NCBI GenBank assembly: GCA_016213425.1
Contig: JACRAI010000112.1
Coordinates: 1 to 10,039 of the forward strand
Direction of reading: 5' to 3'
Length of the DNA stretch: 10,039 bases
Origin: an archaeon
Lineage (GTDB): Archaea > Nanobdellota > Nanobdellia > Woesearchaeales > ARS49
In this document: positions 5,745 to 10,039 of the stretch, piece by piece
Layout: each line of letters starts with the position of its first letter
How positions within the stretch are numbered: position 1 is the first letter of the stretch
Notes under the pieces: model-generated
What the model was told of the DNA's origin: nothing
The model's database searches: none
Seen by the model: only the letters and a program-made list of their open reading frames with translations
Position numbers and translations under genes: made by a program

Positions 5745-7415
5745 ATGGGCACAAGTCTGGGTGAAATGTTCAGCTATTCTGCGCTTTTTAATATGAATCG
5801 AAATGCTTTAGGGGTTATTTCTGAAAAAAATAAAGTGGTAAATCAATCATATTACCATGTTTTAAGTGAAGCAAAAAATCTTGCCAGTTCACTTCTTGAA
5901 CATGGAATTACTAAAGGGGATCGTGTAGCTATACTTTCTAAAAACTCTCCCGAATGGGCTAAATTAGATTTAGCAAACCAATTAATTGGTGCTGTAACAG
6001 TTTCATTATATCCTAGTCATCGCTCAGAAGATCTTTCAGCAATACTTAATGATTCTGGAGCAAAATTTTTATTTTATGAAAATTCCCTCTCGAATAAAGT
6101 GCAGGATTTAAGCACTCCACATTTAGAAAAAACAATTAATTTTCTAGATATTTCTTCGTTTTTAAAAATTGGCAAGAAAAACTATCCGATTGTTGAAGCT
6201 TCAGACCTAGCAACACTTTGTTATACTTCAGGAACAACTGGTGAGCCTAAAGGAGTAATGCTTACTAATGAAAATATTTTGCATAATCTTAAAGCTTTAA
6301 AAAAAGTAACCACATTCAATTCTGAAGATGTTCATCTTTCATTTCTCCCATTAAGCCATATTTTTGAAAGAACTGTCGGGCATTATTATCCGTTATATTG
6401 CGGGTCGAATATTGTTTATTCTAGAGGTCTTGAATCGTTAAAAGATGAGTTATTGATTGTTAAACCAACAGTATTCATAGGTGTTCCCAAAGTTTTTGAA
6501 AAAGTTTACTCAAAAATTATTGAAACTGCAGAAAAATCAAGCACTTTTAAGAAAAAATTATTTGACAAAGCAATAAATTTTGGCGAAGAATATTACGTAT
6601 TAAAAAGCGAAGGGGGAAAAATTTCCAGAATGATGTCTCTTGAACACTTATTTTTTGATAAATTAATTTATTCAAAAATCAGACAAGCTTTCGGAGGCAG
6701 ACTAAGAATGGCCATTACTGGGTCCGCGCCAATATCTAAAGAAATAATAGAGTTTTATGATTCAGTAGGAATTACTCTTTTAGAAGGATATGGTCTTACT
6801 GAAACTTCACCAGTTATTTCAGCAAATTCTTTGAGCATGAGAAGAGTTGGATCAATTGGAAAACCTCTGCCAGGGGTAGAAGTTAAACTCAGCAAAGTTG
6901 AAGGACATAATGAAGAAGGAGAAATCATAGTAAAAGGTCCAAATATAACTCCAGGTTACTGGAACAAACCTCAAAAAACAAGTGAAGTAATAAAAGAAGG
7001 CTGGTTTTATACTGGTGATTTAGGAAGAATGGATAACGAAGGTTTCTTGTACATAACTGGAAGACTTAAAGATGAATTTAAGTTAACTAATGGAAAATTT
7101 GTTGCTGCAGCAAATATTGAAAAAACACTTAATAAAAATCCATTCGTGATGCCGTCAGTTGTTCTACCTTCATTAAATAAAGATTATGTTGTTGCATTAA
7201 TAGTCCCAAATAACTCTGAAACACCAGATTTAGAAAAAATAATAAGAGAAGAAATATCTAATCAATGCACTAATTTTGCTCCTTATGAAAGAATAAGAAA
7301 CTTCGCAATTGTCAAAGAACCTTTCACAGAACAAAACGGCCTAGCAACACCAACACAAAAAGTAAAAAGAAACGAAGTTGCGAAGAAGTATGCAGAATTG
7401 ATTGCTAAACTCTAA
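5745..7415 (+). CDS. Long-chain acyl-CoA synthetase (AMP-forming, ANL superfamily)
   Basis: Activates a fatty or other carboxylic acid to its CoA thioester through an acyl-adenylate. At 556 aa it is slightly short of the usual ~600 for COG1022-type enzymes but complete. Visible motifs are the phosphate-binding loop YTSGTTGEPKG at 160-170, FLPLSHIFER at 200-209, TVFIGVPKVFEKVY at 242-255, the acid-binding/adenylate motif EGYGLTETSP at 347-356, YTGDLG at 422-427, the hinge segment GRLKDEFKLTNGKFV at 439-453 and a C-terminal TPTQKVKR at 535-542 with the region of the adenylation lysine. The hinge form GRLK-x-x-x-KLxNGK resembles a bacterial subfamily as I remember it, which hints at transfer. 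No signal peptide or membrane segment. The substrate is unknown; archaeal membranes use isoprenoid lipids, so it may salvage exogenous fatty acids or activate another acid. Confidence 0.93.
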   Translation: MGTSLGEMFSYSALFNMNRNALGVISEKNKVVNQSYYHVLSEAKNLASSLLEHGITKGDRVAILSKNSPEWAKLDLANQLIGAVTVSLYPSHRSEDLSAILNDSGAKFLFYENSLSNKVQDLSTPHLEKTINFLDISSFLKIGKKNYPIVEASDLATLCYTSGTTGEPKGVMLTNENILHNLKALKKVTTFNSEDVHLSFLPLSHIFERTVGHYYPLYCGSNIVYSRGLESLKDELLIVKPTVFIGVPKVFEKVYSKIIETAEKSSTFKKKLFDKAINFGEEYYVLKSEGGKISRMMSLEHLFFDKLIYSKIRQAFGGRLRMAITGSAPISKEIIEFYDSVGITLLEGYGLTETSPVISANSLSMRRVGSIGKPLPGVEVKLSKVEGHNEEGEIIVKGPNITPGYWNKPQKTSEVIKEGWFYTGDLGRMDNEGFLYITGRLKDEFKLTNGKFVAAANIEKTLNKNPFVMPSVVLPSLNKDYVVALIVPNNSETPDLEKIIREEISNQCTNFAPYERIRNFAIVKEPFTEQNGLATPTQKVKRNEVAKKYAELIAKL

Positions 7416-7464
7416 AACAAGTTTATTAAAATAAAACTAGATCGTCGAATGATTAATTACTAGA

Positions 7465-7470
7465 TTTTTT
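7465..7470 (+). terminator. T-run downstream of acyl-CoA synthetase gene
   Basis: Six T residues about 50 nt after the stop, following a second copy of ACTAGAT (7436-7442 and 7459-7465). Weak but plausible archaeal terminator. The rest of the gap to the opposing gene shows no promoter or stable hairpin. Confidence 0.3.
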
Positions 7471-7544
7471 ACTGACTTTAAATAAAAAAGATTTTGTTCT
7501 ATTTCCTCACTTGAAAAATAAAGTATTTTCTCCAGAAGAATTTG

Positions 7545-7556
7545 AAAAAGAAAAAA
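7545..7556 (-). terminator. U-tract terminator of the methyltransferase operon
   Basis: The - strand reads TTTTTTCTTTTT beginning 1 nt after the methyltransferase stop codon. This fits termination of the leftward three-gene operon, facing the rightward acyl-CoA synthetase. Confidence 0.5.
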
Positions 7557-7557
7557 T

Positions 7558-8205
7558 TCACATTTTTTGAGCAGCTACAAACATTTTATTAAAGGGATAC
7601 TCTGTTTTTTTATCTGATTCCCTTCGGCCTATCCATAATAATTTGAATTTCGATTTCTTCAAATATTGTCTGATTTCTTTTTCATCAATCAAATTAATGA
7701 ACATTTTAACTTGTTTTTTATAAATAACTTCATAAAAATCATCTTCTTGCTTTTTAGAAATGGGTTCTTGCAAGCTGAAGTAAACGTACCCTTTAGGTTT
7801 CAGTACTTTATGTATTTGTTTTAAAACTTTAATTACCTCAGGTTCAGGAATGTGAATTAGTGAGTAATTCACGAATACCGCATTAAAACTTTTCGGAGAA
7901 AATTTTAAATCTCGCATATCCATTTGTTGAATGTTTAATTCAGGATAATGATTTTTTGCCATTCTAACCATTTTCTTAGAAAGATCTATTGCGGTAACTT
8001 TTAACAAATGTTTTTTGACCATTTCATAAGAAAGCTCGCCAGTTCCTGCACCCATATCAAGAATTTCTTGTTTGGGTTCTAGCAATGATAGAAATTTTTC
8101 TATAAAACGATGATCATGTTCTGCTGACTTCACTTTTGTTTTATATAATTTAGCAAGAATATCATATGCTTTTTTATCTTGATGAATTATATTTTTGCTG
8201 TTCAT
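7558..8205 (-). CDS. Class I SAM-dependent methyltransferase
   Basis: A 215-aa Rossmann-fold methyltransferase of the small-molecule/UbiE-like type. Motif I is ILDMGAGTGELS at 48-59, the SAM ribose-binding acidic residue is D74 in VTAIDLS, motif II/III regions are QQMDMRDLKF at 93-102 and SFNAVFVNYSLIHI at 106-119, and LKQIHKVLKPKGYVYFSLQE at 128-147 is the usual helix-strand after motif IV. Nothing identifies the substrate. It is the last gene of the leftward operon: its ribosome binding site GAGGC (5 nt from the ATG when counted from GAGG) overlaps the TGA stop of deoA, so translation is probably coupled. This coupling suggests, but does not prove, a role linked to nucleotide metabolism. 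Confidence 0.9.
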   Translation of the reverse strand: MNSKNIIHQDKKAYDILAKLYKTKVKSAEHDHRFIEKFLSLLEPKQEILDMGAGTGELSYEMVKKHLLKVTAIDLSKKMVRMAKNHYPELNIQQMDMRDLKFSPKSFNAVFVNYSLIHIPEPEVIKVLKQIHKVLKPKGYVYFSLQEPISKKQEDDFYEVIYKKQVKMFINLIDEKEIRQYLKKSKFKLLWIGRRESDKKTEYPFNKMFVAAQKM

Positions 8206-8209
8206 TCTT

Positions 8210-8214
8210 GCCTC
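8210..8214 (-). promoter_or_regulatory. Shine-Dalgarno site overlapping the deoA stop codon
   Basis: The - strand reads TGAGGCAAGAATG: the deoA stop TGA shares its last two bases with GAGG, which lies just before the methyltransferase ATG. This arrangement favours translational coupling. Confidence 0.65.
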
Positions 8215-9712
8215 AAACCAATATGTAACTTTTCATTTCTTTACTTACTTGTCTGGCGTATCTTAATTTGTCTTCAGTATTAGCATATACAGTGAATAAT
8301 GTTTCTCCTTTCTTAACTATGTCTCCTATATGTTTGTAAATGTAAAGGCCTGCGTTTTTAGCTAAAGGAGCTCCCGCCATTCTTGCTATTTTTGATATTG
8401 CTTTGTTATCTATATCTTTTATTCTGCCTGATTTATCGCTTTTGTAGTTAAAACAGCATTTTGCGATTTTTAATTTCTTAATATCTGGTGTTGGGCCTCC
8501 TTGTGCTTTAACCATTTTAACAAAAGCTTTGTAAGCCTGTCCTGATCTTAGTATTTCTTCAGCCACTTTTTTTCCAGTTCCTTTTTTTGTTTTGCCTATT
8601 AAGTCAAACACTAATCCTGCCATTTCAATGCTTTTCTCAGCTAAATCTTTAGGTGCGTCAGCATGGTTTTGAAGTACTTTTAAGCAGTCAATTGCTTCAA
8701 GTATTGGTCCAATACCGTTGCCTATAGGTTCTTCAGATTTAGTAATCCACACACTAACTTTTATTCCTAATTTTTTGCATAAGTACTCAAAATCTTTTTT
8801 TAACTTATTTGCTTCAACTAAATTTTTTATTTTTGTATCTCTGCCAACAGGAATTTCTGTCAATAAATGTGTTGCTCCAACACTCTTTTTTTTAGCTAAA
8901 ATCGATGCAAGCATTTGACCTAAAGGATCAATACTCAATGGGCTTTCTATTCTTATTATTTTTTCATCAGCAGGAGCTAAATTTATTGATCCGCCCCATA
9001 AAATAAAGCCTCCAACTTTTTTCAGAACTTTTTTCAGCTCGCTTAAAGATATGTCTACTGGGCAGAATACTTCCATTGTGTCGGCCGTTCCTGCAGGAGA
9101 AGTTATTGCTCGACTACTTGTTTTAGGCATAATAATCCCTGCAGCAACAACAATAGGAGTTGCAATTAATGTTGTTCTATTTCCTGGAACACCTCCAATA
9201 GAGTGCAAGTCTGCAATGATTTTGCTTTTATGCTTTAAAATATCTCCAGTTGCAATCATTGCGTTTGTTAAATCAAGAATTTCTTTCATCTTCATTCCTA
9301 AAGTATAATTTGCGGTTACATAACTGGTTAATTCTATTGTTGATAAGTTGTCTTTAACTATATCTTTAACTAACTGAAGTGTTTCTTCATATTTTAGTTC
9401 TTTGCCGTCAATTTTTTTCTTTATTGCATGAATTGATTTTGGTTTTGATGTTAAATGAACGCAAACTTTATTGTTGTTTTTTGCGTTTAATGCAGCAAGA
9501 ACTTCTTCAAATAATCCTATGCTTCCTTGAGGTATGGTTTTTTCACTTTCTGCTATGTTGGCTATAGCAGTTACAGATCTGTTCTTGTAATCAATGCTTA
9601 CACGATCCATTGGGTGAATATCTAATAATTGTGCGTCTTTATGATTAATTAGAACTATTTTAGGATCCCCTGTTGATATATCAACATCTTTGGCTTTTAA
9701 GTGGCATTTCAT
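8213..9712 (-). CDS. deoA: AMP phosphorylase (archaeal thymidine-phosphorylase family)
   Basis: Phosphorolyses AMP, and in characterised relatives CMP and UMP, to ribose-1,5-bisphosphate plus base (EC 2.4.2.57), the entry to the archaeal AMP pathway that continues through ribose-1,5-bisphosphate isomerase to type III RuBisCO. With the ATG at 9712 it is 499 aa, the family length (about 500). It has an N-terminal barrel (about 1-85) typical of the archaeal enzymes, HSIGGVPGNR at 170-179, the phosphorylase signature KTSSRAITSPAGTAD at 197-211, LWGGSINLAPAD at 238-249, SIDPLGQMLASI at 260-271, GTGKK at 378-382 and a C-terminal domain with GLYIYKHIGDIVKKGETLF. The TTG at 9721 is rejected because the ATG at 9712 forms an ATGA overlap with the preceding stop and gives the MKxxxKAKD start of the family. 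Second gene of the operon. Confidence 0.95.
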   Translation of the reverse strand: MKCHLKAKDVDISTGDPKIVLINHKDAQLLDIHPMDRVSIDYKNRSVTAIANIAESEKTIPQGSIGLFEEVLAALNAKNNNKVCVHLTSKPKSIHAIKKKIDGKELKYEETLQLVKDIVKDNLSTIELTSYVTANYTLGMKMKEILDLTNAMIATGDILKHKSKIIADLHSIGGVPGNRTTLIATPIVVAAGIIMPKTSSRAITSPAGTADTMEVFCPVDISLSELKKVLKKVGGFILWGGSINLAPADEKIIRIESPLSIDPLGQMLASILAKKKSVGATHLLTEIPVGRDTKIKNLVEANKLKKDFEYLCKKLGIKVSVWITKSEEPIGNGIGPILEAIDCLKVLQNHADAPKDLAEKSIEMAGLVFDLIGKTKKGTGKKVAEEILRSGQAYKAFVKMVKAQGGPTPDIKKLKIAKCCFNYKSDKSGRIKDIDNKAISKIARMAGAPLAKNAGLYIYKHIGDIVKKGETLFTVYANTEDKLRYARQVSKEMKSYILV

Positions 9713-10039
9713 TTTGTGCAATATCTTTCTTCTTCGTACATTTCAAACAATACTTGTGTTAAGCAGAGAACTATTGGTCCGAATATAAATCCTAGTACGC
9801 CAAAAAGGAACATTCCTCCCAGAACACCAACAAAAATTATTAGTGCGTTAGCTTTTGCTCTGTTGCCTATAATAACTGGTTTTATTATGTTGTCAATTAT
9901 TGAAATGCTAACTGAAAATATAAACAAAACAATCCAGTAACCAACGGATATATTTCCCACTGCAGACTGTATAAGAATGTAATAAAGAAGTGCTGGAGCC
10001 CAAATAACCCATGCACCTAGATAAGGTATTAATGCTGAA
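9709..10039 (-). CDS. AI-2E family transporter, C-terminal part (5' partial)
   Basis: The reading frame is open to the right edge and 109 residues are visible; the start lies outside. The GTG at 9960 is only an internal codon. The visible part matches the C-terminal end of the AI-2E/PerM-like family: IPYLGAW at 4-10, then IIKPVIIGNRAKANALIIF at 51-69 and GVLGGMFLFGVLGFIFGPIV at 71-90, followed by a short cytosolic tail (YEEERYCTK). Hydrophobic segments near 9-27, 34-51 and 65-98 fit the helices and re-entrant region of the family. Members are multi-pass membrane proteins of about 330-370 aa implicated in signal-molecule or Na+/H+ exchange; the name does not prove autoinducer transport here. 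Its TGA overlaps the deoA ATG by 4 nt, so the two are co-transcribed. Confidence 0.88.
   Translation of the reverse strand, partial: SALIPYLGAWVIWAPALLYYILIQSAVGNISVGYWIVLFIFSVSISIIDNIIKPVIIGNRAKANALIIFVGVLGGMFLFGVLGFIFGPIVLCLTQVLFEMYEEERYCTK

Noticed and set aside
9051..9308. 85-aa hydrophobic + strand frame resembling a membrane segment
   Set aside because: Antisense to the most conserved part of AMP phosphorylase.
9701..9940. 79-aa + strand frame
   Set aside because: Antisense to the AI-2E family gene, which shows clear family motifs; no promoter or ribosome binding site seen.

Overview
The window looks like a piece of a compact, AT-rich archaeal chromosome. The archaeal signs are the tRNA pseudouridine-54 methyltransferase TrmY, an AMP phosphorylase of the archaeal type, an archaeal-style enolase, and promoters built on TATA boxes, several of which drive leaderless genes. 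Low GC, very short intergenic gaps and the mix of sparse central metabolism with unrecognised small proteins fit a DPANN-type lineage such as Woesearchaeota or Pacearchaeota; that placement is inference. No tRNA, rRNA, CRISPR array or mobile element was found.

Layout: (1) 1-1392 (+), the 3' part of an inositol-monophosphatase/FBPase-family gene with a long unrecognised N-terminal region, open at the left edge. (2) 1393-1568, a regulatory gap with a degenerate 7-nt tandem repeat, a TATA box and a perfect 16-bp palindrome in front of enolase (eno, 1569-2825, +). (3) Convergent with eno, a leftward set of separately promoted genes: a cold-shock protein (2878-3069), trmY (3171-3767), a 140-aa unknown (3801-4223) and a 175-aa unknown (4299-4826). 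(4) A symmetric bidirectional promoter at 4826-4891, from which nadC (4891-5709, +) runs rightward, followed by an acyl-CoA synthetase (5745-7415, +) with its own leaderless promoter. (5) Convergent with that, a leftward operon entering from the right edge: an AI-2E-family membrane protein (9709-right edge), deoA/AMP phosphorylase (8213-9712) and a SAM methyltransferase (7558-8205), joined by an ATGA overlap and by a stop codon that overlaps a Shine-Dalgarno site.

How the genes fit together: eno serves lower glycolysis/gluconeogenesis and the phosphatase may serve gluconeogenesis or inositol metabolism. NadC makes nicotinate mononucleotide for NAD. AMP phosphorylase salvages nucleotides to ribose-1,5-bisphosphate plus base, the entry to the archaeal AMP/type III RuBisCO pathway, although RuBisCO and ribose-1,5-bisphosphate isomerase are not in view. 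TrmY and the cold-shock protein act on RNA.

The most informative signal is in the promoters. They fall into two classes: TATA-to-ATG of about 23-25 nt with no ribosome binding site (leaderless), and about 36-38 nt with a Shine-Dalgarno site inside an inferred 12-14 nt leader. This rule corrects one start codon (175-aa protein); a gene overlap corrects another (deoA).
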